From Thermomicrobiales bacterium (GTDB taxonomy: Bacteria; Chloroflexota; Chloroflexia; Thermomicrobiales; CADCWN01), in the NCBI GenBank assembly GCA_030446685.1, contig JAUJMV010000014.1, positions 120,978-154,837 on the forward strand: a stretch of 33,860 nt of DNA, in the 5' to 3' direction. Below are positions 27,331-33,860 of the stretch, piece by piece. The translations under genes were made by a program, and so were the position numbers. Numbering within the stretch: the first letter of the stretch is position 1; each line of letters begins with the position of its first letter. The notes below the pieces were generated by a model that worked only from the letters and a program-made list of their open reading frames with translations, was not told the origin of the DNA and did no database searches.

Positions 27331-28056
27331 CTAGCGGCGCTCGCCGGCGCTGCCGAGCGCGGTGGCGACATCGAGCGGGATGCCGGGGCTCATCGTCGTC
27401 GTCAGGGTGATGCTCTGGACGTAGACACCTTTGGCCCCGCTCGGCTTGGCGCGGTTGACGGCCTCGACCAGCGAGAGCATGTTGTCCGCGATCTGCTCCT
27501 CGCTGAAGCTCTTCTTGCCGATCGGGACGTGGACGAGGCCGGTGCGGTCGTTGCGGAACTCGATGCGCCCGCCGCGGACTTCGTCGAGGACGCGCGGCAG
27601 ATCCTCCACCGCGCGCACGACCGTGCCGCTGCGCGGGTTCGGCATCAGGCCGCGCCGCCCGAGGATGCGCCCGAGCTTGCCGACCTTGCCCATCTGGTCC
27701 GCCATGGCGATCGAGAGGTCGAAGTCGAGGAACCCGCCCTCGATCCGCTGGATCAGGTCGTCGCTGCCGACATCCTCCACGCCGGCCTCGCGCGCGACCC
27801 GCGCCGCCTCGCCTTCGGCGAAGACGACGACGCGCACCTGCTTGCCGGTGCCGTGCGGCAGGGAGGCGGTGGAGCGCACCTGCTGGTCGGCGTGGCGCGG
27901 GTCGATGCCGAGCTTGAAGTGGACTTCGATCGTCTCGTCGAAGTTGGCGAAAGCGACGCGCTTCAGCAACTCGACCGCCTCGCGCGGCTCGTAGTGCCGG
28001 GTCTCGTCGACGAGCTTCGCCGCCTCCGCGTACTTCTTGCCGTGCTTGCTGGACAT
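27331..28056 (-). CDS. rplA: Ribosomal protein uL1
   Basis: 241 residues. L1 binds 23S rRNA helices at the E-site stalk and can repress its own mRNA. Family blocks: KKYAEAAKLVDETRHYEPREAVELLKRVAFANFDETIEVHFKLGIDPRHADQQVRSTASLPHGTGK (domain I), GRILGRRGLMPNPRSGTV (the conserved GxRGLMPNPKxGTV motif), FRNDRTGLVHVPIGKKSFSEEQIADN and GVYVQSITLTTTMSPGIPLD at the end. RBS GGAGGAAGAGACC precedes ATG 28056. It follows rplK by 145 bases. Intact. Confidence 0.97.
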   Translation of the reverse strand: MSSKHGKKYAEAAKLVDETRHYEPREAVELLKRVAFANFDETIEVHFKLGIDPRHADQQVRSTASLPHGTGKQVRVVVFAEGEAARVAREAGVEDVGSDDLIQRIEGGFLDFDLSIAMADQMGKVGKLGRILGRRGLMPNPRSGTVVRAVEDLPRVLDEVRGGRIEFRNDRTGLVHVPIGKKSFSEEQIADNMLSLVEAVNRAKPSGAKGVYVQSITLTTTMSPGIPLDVATALGSAGERR

Positions 28057-28109
28057 GCCGGTCTCTTCCTCCCGTGGTCCTGGCGGGCGTCAGCCCTCCC
28101 ACCTTTGCG

Positions 28110-28137
28110 AGTCGTCAGTCGTCAGTCGTCAGAAGGC
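28110..28137. repeat. Heptamer tandem repeat, AGTCGTC x3
   Basis: Three perfect AGTCGTC units (28110-28130) and a fourth degenerate one stand in the rplK-rplA gap, within the transcribed leader of rplA. Confidence 0.85.
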
Positions 28138-28201
28138 GAGAGGGCAAGGGAGCGCCTCAGTCTCTCTTCAATGTTACTGACGATCGACGACCAAAAACTC
28201 G

Positions 28202-28627
28202 TCACGCAACGATCTCGATGCCCATGCTGCGGGCGGTGCCCTCGATCTGCTTGGTCGCGCCGTCGAGGTCAACGGCGTTGAGGTCCTTGAGCTTCAGTTC
28301 GGCAATCTCGCGCAACTGCGCCTGGGTGATCCGGCCCTTGGTGTCGCGCTTCGGCGTGCCGGACCCCTTGTCGATGCCGGCCGCGCGGCGCAGCAGATCC
28401 GCCGCCGGCGGCGTCTTGGTGACGAAGGCGAACGAGCGATCCTCGTAGATGGTGATCACGACCGGGACGATCTGCCCGGTCATCGAGGCGGTGCGCTCGT
28501 TGTACTCCTTGACAAAGTTCATGATCGCTACGCCGTGCTGGCCGAGGGCCGGCCCGACCGGCGGGGCCGGATTCGCCTTGCCGGCCGGGATCTGCAACTT
28601 GACGATCGCCTTGACGCGCTTGGCCAC
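28202..28627 (-). CDS. rplK: Ribosomal protein uL11
   Basis: 141 residues, the standard length. L11 forms the GTPase-associated centre with 23S rRNA and stimulates RelA. Family blocks: [42 protein letters not shown] (N-terminal domain with the conserved Pro-rich PPVGPALG), [31 protein letters not shown], and the rRNA-binding C-terminal part [43 protein letters not shown]. The start is GTG 28627 with AGGAGG just upstream, 14 bases after the nusG stop; no ATG fits. Co-transcribed with nusG. Confidence 0.97.
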   Translation of the reverse strand: MAKRVKAIVKLQIPAGKANPAPPVGPALGQHGVAIMNFVKEYNERTASMTGQIVPVVITIYEDRSFAFVTKTPPAADLLRRAAGIDKGSGTPKRDTKGRITQAQLREIAELKLKDLNAVDLDGATKQIEGTARSMGIEIVA

Positions 28628-28641
28628 TCCTCCTCCTGACG

Positions 28642-29292
28642 CTACTTCACGAATTTCTCGACCTGCAGGAAGTCGAGCTCGACCGGGGTCTCGCGCCCGA
28701 AGAAGGACACCAGCACTTTGACCTTGCCCTTCTCCTGGTTGATCTCGTCGATCACGCCCTGGAAGTCGGCGAACGGGCCATCGATGATGCGGACGGCCTG
28801 GCCGACCGCCAGGGTCACCTTGACGCGCGGGGCCTCGGCGGCCATCTGCTTGATGATCGCCTGGACCTCGGACTCGCCCAGCGGGGTCGGCTTGTTGCCC
28901 ATGCCGACGAAGCTGGTCACGCCGGGCGTGTTGCGCACGACGTACCACGAGTCGTCGGACATGATCATCTTGACCAGCACGTAGCCGGGGAAGACCTTGC
29001 GCTGCACCGTATGGCGCTGCCCGTTGCGGATCTCGATCTCTTCCTCGGTCGGCACGACGATCTCGAAGATCTTGTCGGTCATGTCGAGCGTGCTGACACG
29101 CTGCTCGAGATTCTTCTTGACCTTGTTCTCGTACCCCGAGTAGGTGTGGATCACATACCAGTGCGGCTGATCCGGCTGCGCCTCGGCCTGGGCCGCGCTC
29201 GGCGCCGCGCCGTCCGGCTCACCACCCTCGGCGCGTCGCCGGCGGCGCACCCGCGGCGTCTCGTTCGTTGTTTCCTGCACCACCGCCGTCAC
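28642..29292 (-). CDS. nusG: Transcription antitermination factor NusG
   Basis: 216 residues. NusG binds RNA polymerase and links it to Rho or the ribosome. The first 43 residues are a charged, disordered extension ([18 protein letters not shown]...). The NGN domain follows ([54 protein letters not shown]) and then the KOW domain ([54 protein letters not shown]). All key residues are present. secE lies upstream and rplK 14 bases downstream, the classic order. The long N-terminal tail is longer than in E. coli but common in Gram-positive and Chloroflexota relatives. Confidence 0.96.
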   Translation of the reverse strand: MTAVVQETTNETPRVRRRRRAEGGEPDGAAPSAAQAEAQPDQPHWYVIHTYSGYENKVKKNLEQRVSTLDMTDKIFEIVVPTEEEIEIRNGQRHTVQRKVFPGYVLVKMIMSDDSWYVVRNTPGVTSFVGMGNKPTPLGESEVQAIIKQMAAEAPRVKVTLAVGQAVRIIDGPFADFQGVIDEINQEKGKVKVLVSFFGRETPVELDFLQVEKFVK

Positions 29293-29350
29293 TCCAGTCG
29301 CCTTCCGCGCGCGGCCACCCTGCCGTGCCGGTCGGCGTCCTCCAACCCGA

Positions 29351-29668
29351 TCAGCTATTCAACCTGATCAGCCATTCGACCAGCATGGTCAGGACGTAGT
29401 CGAACGCGCCCAACACCACCGCGAGGGCCGTGGACATGCCGATCACCACGAGCGTCAGGTTGCGCGTCGTCGTGCGGTCGGGCCACTGCACCTTGCGCAA
29501 CTCGGCCAGGGTGTCGCGGAAGCCGCGCTGGAGGCCGGCGAAGCGCGACGACGTCCCTGGGCGCGTGGTGGCGGGCGCTGGCGCCCTGCCGGCCGCCGGG
29601 GTCGGGCGCGCCGGGTTCGGGCGCGACGCTGGCCTGGGCGCCGTCCTGGCCGGGTTCTGCTTCGCCAT
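29351..29668 (-). CDS. secE: Protein translocase subunit SecE
   Basis: 105 residues. SecE clamps SecY in the Sec translocon. The N-terminal half is a Pro/Ala/Arg-rich disordered tail; then the amphipathic helix and hinge [52 protein letters not shown], with the family motif [17 protein letters not shown] and a single membrane span. ATG 29668 is chosen: GGAGG lies about 11 bases upstream. A TTG at 29692 would add eight residues. It lies between tRNA-Trp and nusG as in many bacteria. Confidence 0.93.
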   Translation of the reverse strand: MAKQNPARTAPRPASRPNPARPTPAAGRAPAPATTRPGTSSRFAGLQRGFRDTLAELRKVQWPDRTTTRNLTLVVIGMSTALAVVLGAFDYVLTMLVEWLIRLNS

Positions 29669-29751
29669 GTCGTCACCATCCTCCGCGACCAACCGCGCCC
29701 CGCCGTCGCCGCGCCGTGGATCCCGAACGCCTTGCCGCAGTCACACAATAT

Positions 29752-29777
29752 GGGGGCAAGCCTACGGCTCTGCCCCC
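29752..29777. other. Hairpin between tRNA-Trp and secE
   Basis: GGGGGCA-AGCC and GGCT-(C)-TGCCCCC pair around a TAC loop. There is no T-run, so it is more likely an RNA-processing or stability element separating the tRNA from the secE message than a terminator. Confidence 0.4.
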
Positions 29778-29802
29778 GAGTCGCCCCAACCCGGGGCTTT
29801 GA

Positions 29803-29875
29803 CAGGGTCGACAGGACTCGAACCTGCAACCTGCGGTTTTGGAGACCGCTGCTCTACCGATTGAGCTACGACCCT
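29803..29875 (-). tRNA. tRNA-Trp (anticodon CCA)
   Basis: Minus-strand cloverleaf with acceptor AGGGTCG/CGACCCT, D-arm GCTC-AATCGGTA-GAGC, anticodon stem GCGGT/ACCGC around CTCCAAA (anticodon CCA), T-loop TTCGAGT and discriminator G, as tryptophanyl-tRNA synthetase expects. First gene of the secE-nusG-rplKA transcript. Confidence 0.96.
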
Positions 29876-29942
29876 CTGCCCAGTCTACCGCCACCCATGC
29901 CGAACACAGGACTCGACCGCGACGAGCGGGCAGTAGACCTTC

Positions 29943-29971
29943 ATTATAGCCGTCACCACGATCAGCGTCAA
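29943..29971 (-). promoter_or_regulatory. Strong promoter of tRNA-Trp-secE-nusG-rplKA
   Basis: TTGACG (29966-29971), exactly 17 bases, TATAAT (29943-29948) on the minus strand: a near-perfect housekeeping promoter, the best in the window. It would start the transcript about 60 bases before tRNA-Trp. Confidence 0.85.
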
Positions 29972-29996
29972 GGAAAGGGCTGGGCGGCGTCAGGGG

Positions 29997-30102
29997 CTAT
30001 TCAAGGTCGGGCGCGGTGCCGCGCGCGGCCAGCGGACGGTGTGGCGGCGGCCCGCCGGTCAGCCCGCGCGGAATCCGCCGCAGCAGGGCGGACCTTGAAT
30101 AG
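29997..30102. mobile_element. MITE-like 106-bp inverted-repeat unit
   Basis: CTATTCAAGGTC (29997-30008) and GACCTTGAATAG (30091-30102) are perfect 12-bp terminal inverted repeats around a GC-rich, hairpin-forming core with no coding potential. Homology of the neighbouring DUF389 gene stops at its right edge. No transposase is present. A target duplication is not clear. Confidence 0.5.
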
Positions 30103-30617
30103 ACACTGGGGGCGGCGGGGCGACGGGCGCGATCACCATGCCGCGCGCCGACCACGATGTGCAGCGTGTCGGTCCAGAGGCCCACCGCCGCGACGCCGCC
30201 GGAGAGCGCCATCACCCGCGCCAGGTAGTTGGCCGAGGGATCGCGGCGCCGCCGCCGGGGGCCGCAGCAGGATGCACGCGCCATCTCCTCCCAGATCGTC
30301 TCGTTCGACCGCCTCGCGGTCGATCCCGTTCCGGCGAGCGCCAGGTTCCCCGACGCCAGCGCCAGCGCCGCGCGGCTCGCTGGTGAGGATCGCGCCCCTT
30401 CGGTGACGTGCCAGCGCGTCGAGCACGGTGAGGACGGCGCGGGCGCCGTCATTCGTCGCGCGGATGATCACCATCGCGCCGACCACGGTGCAGGGTCGAG
30501 CGAGATGCCGCGCGCTGGAGCGACAGGCCGGTCACGCCGTCCAGCCCCTTGACGCGTTCGAGGAGCGTCGCCCGTCTGCTCGGCCGGCACCGTGATCGCT
30601 TCGATCGTGCGCGGCAC
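30103..30617 (-). pseudogene. DUF389-family protein, truncated and frameshifted
   Basis: From GTG 30617 (GGAGGG 4-5 bases upstream) the product reads PRTIEAITVPAEQT, then in another frame TLLERVKGLDGVTGLSLQR, a ferredoxin-like fold as in DUF389 N-terminal domains. Later pieces are MVIIRATNDGARAVLTVLDALARHRRGAILTSEP, ETIWEEMA, and SANYLARVMALSGGVAAVGLWTDTLHIVVGA, which resembles the first two membrane spans of DUF389 (AAxGLxxDxxxxIVGAMxIAP). Homology ends at the MITE-like unit, so the remaining spans are lost. At least four frame changes. The family call is from pattern memory, without a search. Function of DUF389 proteins is not established. Confidence 0.5.
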
Positions 30618-31118
30618 TGGCCCTCCGCGATGATGATGTCGCCGGGCGGATCGAGCTGCGCGGGCCGACCGGGGGCGTCGGGGCGCTACCGGCCGCCGAC
30701 CGGGCGGGCGAATGTTCAGCAGCGCCGTCGCCTCGGCCGGGCCGGTCAGCCTCATCGGGTACTCGCCCGGCTCCGGCGCGGTGAACTCCACCTCGGTCGT
30801 GGCGTTCGCCGGCAGCACTTCGGCGGGGACCAGATCGCCGATCGAGAGGGTGTACGGGCCGCCCACGGTGGTGACGTTCAGGCGGATCGCGCCGGGCTGC
30901 GCCGCGTAGCGCTCCGCGTCGAACGCGCCGTTGACGATCGTGACCGGGAGGCGCTGCGTATCGGTCGGCAACTCGTTGATCGCCCCCGGCGTGACCGGCA
31001 GCTTCCCCTCCGCCTCGCGGGCGTTCTCCGTCTCGTCGCCGCAGGCCAGCAGCAGCCCGACGACGAGGATCGCCAGCAGGATGCGGGCGTGTCGCAGATA
31101 ACCGGTGAGGATGCCCAT
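30468..31118 (-). CDS. Secreted lipoprotein, unknown beta-domain
   Basis: From ATG 31118 (AAGGAG upstream) a signal peptide with lipobox LLLAC (Cys about residue 26) targets the protein to the outer face of the membrane. The mature part (GDETENAREAEGKLPVTPGAINELPTD...) has a predicted beta-sandwich: RLPVTIVNGAFDAERYAAQPGAIRLNVTTVGGPYTLSIGDLVP, then LPANATTEVEFTAPEPGEYPMRLTGPAEATALLNIRPP. The pattern is that of cupredoxin-like domains, but the copper ligands (His, Cys, His, Met) are not all seen. After LLNIRPP (about 30706) the frame becomes Arg-rich and enters the DUF389 sequence, so the true stop was probably lost to an indel and the real protein is about 140 residues. It follows the CoxL-type gene but a terminator lies between. 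Confidence 0.65.
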   Translation of the reverse strand: MGILTGYLRHARILLAILVVGLLLACGDETENAREAEGKLPVTPGAINELPTDTQRLPVTIVNGAFDAERYAAQPGAIRLNVTTVGGPYTLSIGDLVPAEVLPANATTEVEFTAPEPGEYPMRLTGPAEATALLNIRPPGRRPVAPRRPRSARAARSARRHHHRGGPVPRTIEAITVPAEQTGDAPRTRQGAGRRDRPVAPARGISLDPAPWSARW

Positions 31119-31244
31119 GGCTCGCTCCTTTGCAATGCTCCCCAGGGAGCCGACACCCGGCGGTGTCCGCACGAGATATGCCAAACACCGGATAGCCTGG
31201 GATGCGTGCGGCAGATGCCGGCGCGGGGTGGTGTGAGGGCATGG

Positions 31245-31279
31245 AAAAGGGGCGCCGGAGGATCTTCCTCCAGCGCCCC
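31245..31279 (-). terminator. Terminator after the CoxL-type gene
   Basis: On the minus strand GGGGCGCTGGAGG pairs with CCTCCGGCGCCCC (13 bp, one wobble) around a 5-base loop and is followed by TTTTCC, 22 bases past the stop. A textbook intrinsic terminator. Confidence 0.88.
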
Positions 31280-31300
31280 GGTGCGGCTCATGGCGGCGCC

Positions 31301-33631
31301 TCAGTCCGCGGCGGCGGGCGCCTTGGCCTGGGCGTCCTGGATCGCCTGCCAGATGCGCTGCGGGCGCAGCGGCATGTCGAGGTGGCGGATGCCGAACGGC
31401 GCCAGCGCGTCCACCACCGCGTTGACCACCGCGGGGGTCGAGCCGATCGTCGCCAGCTCGCCGATCCCCTTGGCCCCGAGCGGGTTGTGCGGGGAGGGCG
31501 TCTCGGTGCGATCGTTCTCGAACATCGGCACGTACTCCGGCTTCGGCACCGCGTAGTCCATCAGCGTGCCGGTCACGAGCTGGCCCTGCTCGTCGTAGAC
31601 GACCTCCTCGAAGAGTGCCTGAGCGATCCCCTGCGTCAGCCCGCCGTGGACCTGGCCGTCGACCAGCAGCGGGCTGATCACCCGGCCGCAGTCGTCGATC
31701 GCCACATAGCGCAGCAGCGCGACCTCGCCGGTCTCCGGGTTGACCTCGACCGTCACCACGTCGGCCCCGAACGGGAAGGTCGTGCCGGGCGGCGCGAAGA
31801 AGTCGGTCGCCTCCAGGCCGGTGCCGATCTCGTCGGGCAGCGAGCCGCTGTAGGCCGCCGCGGCGATGTCGACCAGCGTCTTGGTGCGGTCGGGCGCGCC
31901 CTTGACGCCGAACTTGCCCTCGCGGAACTCGATGTCCTCGGGCGAGGCTTCCAGCAGGTGCGCGGCGATCTTGGTCGCCTTCTCCTTGATCTGCCCCAGC
32001 GTCTTGAAGAGCGCCGAGCCGCCGACCACCAGGCCGCGCGACCCCATCGTCCCCTTGCCGGCGGGGGTGCGCGCGGTGTCGCCGTGGACGACGATCACGT
32101 CGTCCATCGAGACGCCCAACTCGTCGGCGACCATCTGGGCGAAGGTCGTCTCCTGGCCCTGGCCGTGCGGCGAGATGCCGGTGGCGACCGTCACCTTGCC
32201 GCTCGGCTCGACGCGCACGCTGGCGCTGTCGAACGGGCCGAAGCCGCAGATCTCGGTGAAGGTGACCACGCCGATCCCCCGGTAGCGCCCCTGGGCGCGC
32301 AGTTGCCGCTGCTCGGCGCGCTGCCCCTGGTAGTCGGCGGCCGCCAGGGCCTTGTCGAGCGGCTTGTTGTAGTCGCCGCTGTCGTAGGTCGGGCCGGTCG
32401 GCGTCTTGTAGGGGAAGGCGTCGGGCGGGATGAAGTTCTTGCGGCGCACCTCGACCGGGTCGATCCCCAGTTCGGCGGCCAGCACGTCCATGATCCGCTC
32501 GACATAGTAGGCCGCCTCGGGGCGCCCCGCGCCGCGGTAGGCGCCGGTCGCCATGGTGTTGGTGTAGACGCCGCGGATCTCGATGTCCACGTTCTGGTAC
32601 CCGTAGACGCCGGACATCAGCATCCCGGTAAGCGGCGGGACCGAGGCGTCGCGCGGGTAGGCGCCGAGGTCGGCGAGGCAGCGCATCCGCAGCCCGGTGA
32701 TCGTGCCGTCCCGCTTGGCGGCCAGCGAGATCTCGTTGATCTGGCCGCGCCCGTGGTGGGTGGCGAGCAGATGCTCGCTGCGCGTCTCGATCCACTTGAC
32801 CGGGCGGTTGAGCTTGCGGGCCAGCGCGGCGACGATCATCTCCTCGGGGTAGGAGCTAATCTTCGCCCCGAAGCCGCCGCCGACCTCCGGCGCGACCACG
32901 CGGATCTCGATCTCCGAGAGGCCGAGCGTCCGGGCGATCTCCGCGCGGACCGAGTGCGGGTTCTGGGTGGAGGTGTAGACGGTCAGGCCGCCGCTGAGCG
33001 GGTCCGGCTGCGCCAGCACGCCGCGCGTCTCCAGCGAGATCGCGGCGAGGCGCTGGTTGTTCATCCGCTGGGTGACGGTCACCTCCGCCTCGGCGAAGGC
33101 GGCGTCGACCTCGCCCCGCTTGCGGGTCCAGGTGTAGGCGGTGTTGTTCGGCACCTCGTCGTAGAGCTGCGGCGCGCCGTCCTTGACCGCCTCCTCGATG
33201 TCGATCACCGCGTCGAGCGGCTCGTAATCCACCACGATCAGGTCGAGCGCGTCGCGCGCGATGTAGCGGTCCTCGGCGACGACCGCCGCGATCGCCTGGC
33301 CGACGTGGCGGACACGATCGGTCGCCAGGGGCGCGGTGACGATGCCGACCATCCCCTTCTGCCCGCCCGCGGTCTCGCCCTCGCCGTGGGGCATCGGCCG
33401 GTCCAGTTCCGGCACGTCCGCGCCGGTGAAGACGGCGATCACGCCGGGGTGCGCCTTGGCGGCGCTGGTGTCGATGCCGTTGATCTTGGCGTGGGCGTAG
33501 ACGCTGCGGAGGATTCCCAGGTGGCCGACCCCGCGCGGGTTGAAGTCGTCGACGTAGTTCGAGCTGCCGGTGATCAGGCGCGGGTCTTCCTTGCGCTTGA
33601 CGCGGGCGCCGACCTGCCTCATGTACACCAT
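31301..33631 (-). CDS. Molybdenum hydroxylase large subunit, form II CoxL type
   Basis: 776 residues of the xanthine oxidase family, large (Mo-pterin) subunit. Domain order: a/b hammerhead domain (VGARVKRKEDPRLITGSSNYVDDF ... YEPLDAVIDIEEAV) then Mo-binding domains with PEVGGGFGAKI, TGAYRGAGRPEAAYYVERIMD, GISPHGQGQETTFAQM, TMGSRGLVVGG and NPLGAKGIGELATIG (active-site Glu). The active-site loop AYRGAGR is that of form II proteins; true CO dehydrogenases (form I) have AYxCSFR with a Cys for copper. So CO oxidation should not be assumed; an aldehyde, purine or other hydroxylation is as likely. The partners CoxM (FAD) and CoxS (2Fe-2S) are not next to it in the window. ATG 33631 follows AAGGAAGGAG; the frame is open 65 codons further without similarity. 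Confidence 0.92.
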   Translation of the reverse strand: MVYMRQVGARVKRKEDPRLITGSSNYVDDFNPRGVGHLGILRSVYAHAKINGIDTSAAKAHPGVIAVFTGADVPELDRPMPHGEGETAGGQKGMVGIVTAPLATDRVRHVGQAIAAVVAEDRYIARDALDLIVVDYEPLDAVIDIEEAVKDGAPQLYDEVPNNTAYTWTRKRGEVDAAFAEAEVTVTQRMNNQRLAAISLETRGVLAQPDPLSGGLTVYTSTQNPHSVRAEIARTLGLSEIEIRVVAPEVGGGFGAKISSYPEEMIVAALARKLNRPVKWIETRSEHLLATHHGRGQINEISLAAKRDGTITGLRMRCLADLGAYPRDASVPPLTGMLMSGVYGYQNVDIEIRGVYTNTMATGAYRGAGRPEAAYYVERIMDVLAAELGIDPVEVRRKNFIPPDAFPYKTPTGPTYDSGDYNKPLDKALAAADYQGQRAEQRQLRAQGRYRGIGVVTFTEICGFGPFDSASVRVEPSGKVTVATGISPHGQGQETTFAQMVADELGVSMDDVIVVHGDTARTPAGKGTMGSRGLVVGGSALFKTLGQIKEKATKIAAHLLEASPEDIEFREGKFGVKGAPDRTKTLVDIAAAAYSGSLPDEIGTGLEATDFFAPPGTTFPFGADVVTVEVNPETGEVALLRYVAIDDCGRVISPLLVDGQVHGGLTQGIAQALFEEVVYDEQGQLVTGTLMDYAVPKPEYVPMFENDRTETPSPHNPLGAKGIGELATIGSTPAVVNAVVDALAPFGIRHLDMPLRPQRIWQAIQDAQAKAPAAAD

Positions 33632-33743
33632 GCTGGTCTCACGCTCCTTCCTTCGCGGGTGTTGCCCGTACCGCTCGGTCATGGCCATCGCGAGGTCACG
33701 CGGCCGGCGGCCCGGCGCCTCGCGCCCTCCCCTGGTGCGGCAC

Positions 33744-33772
33744 ATCGTACGGGATCGGCGGATCGGGCGCAA
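33744..33772 (-). promoter_or_regulatory. Possible promoter of the CoxL-type gene
   Basis: TTGCGC (33767-33772), 17 bases, TACGAT (33744-33749) on the minus strand, giving a leader of about 105 bases. Match is moderate. Nothing else is visible from 33632 to the window end. Confidence 0.35.
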
Positions 33773-33860
33773 GGGCCGGCGGGGGCAGAGCAGGGTCTGT
33801 GCAACGTCGCCATCGGGACTGGGCAAGCGGTGTCGCGGGCGCCATGGCGGTACCCGGTCG

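Noticed and set aside
31301-33631. Calling the molybdenum hydroxylase an aerobic CO dehydrogenase (coxL form I)
   Set aside because: The active-site loop is AYRGAGR, lacking the Cys of AYxCSFR.

Overview
The window is high-GC DNA from a bacterium that looks like a member of the Chloroflexota, probably class Thermomicrobia (Sphaerobacter-like). This is an inference from protein style and gene content (short B12-independent-subunit methylmalonyl-CoA mutase, form II CoxL-type hydroxylase, Gly/Ala-rich ribosomal proteins); no 16S gene is present. Where -10 elements can be seen they are often TATACT or TATAAT, preceded by a TTG-type -35.

Left part (1-13470) is mostly metabolic chromosome. It holds a membrane-anchored kelch protein (partial), the two permeases of a dipeptide-type ABC importer, a YgiB-like lipoprotein translationally coupled to a glutathionylspermidine-synthase-family ligase, a VapBC toxin-antitoxin locus split by a decayed threonine-aldolase gene, a methylmalonyl-CoA mutase large subunit, two small proteins, an 843-residue tandem malic enzyme and a threonine dehydratase. 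Methylmalonyl-CoA mutase, malic enzyme and threonine dehydratase all feed carbon between amino acids, propionyl units, the TCA cycle and pyruvate.

Middle part (13478-25830) is a mobile-element graveyard: a DDE transposase fragment, an IS630 element with intact TIRs and TA duplication, one IS110 element followed by two head-to-tail copies of a second IS110 element (each with a structured leader that may be a bridge RNA), a truncated DNA methyltransferase fused to an Mrr-like nuclease domain, an approximately 88% GC block of unknown content, an IS6 element with 18-bp TIRs, and a replication-relaxation / excisionase / tyrosine-integrase module that ends exactly at tRNA-Pro(GGG). Most genes here carry several frameshifts.

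Right part (25808-29971) is the essential transcription-translation cluster on the minus strand: promoter, tRNA-Trp, secE, nusG, rplK, rplA, then an internal promoter, L10 leader and attenuator, rplJ, rplL, terminator, tRNA-Pro. These genes are all intact. Beyond it (29997-33631) are a MITE-like inverted repeat, a truncated DUF389 gene, a lipoprotein, and an intact form II CoxL-type molybdenum hydroxylase. Short tracts with a strict 7-bp period but different unit sequences recur in the intergenic gaps across the whole window.
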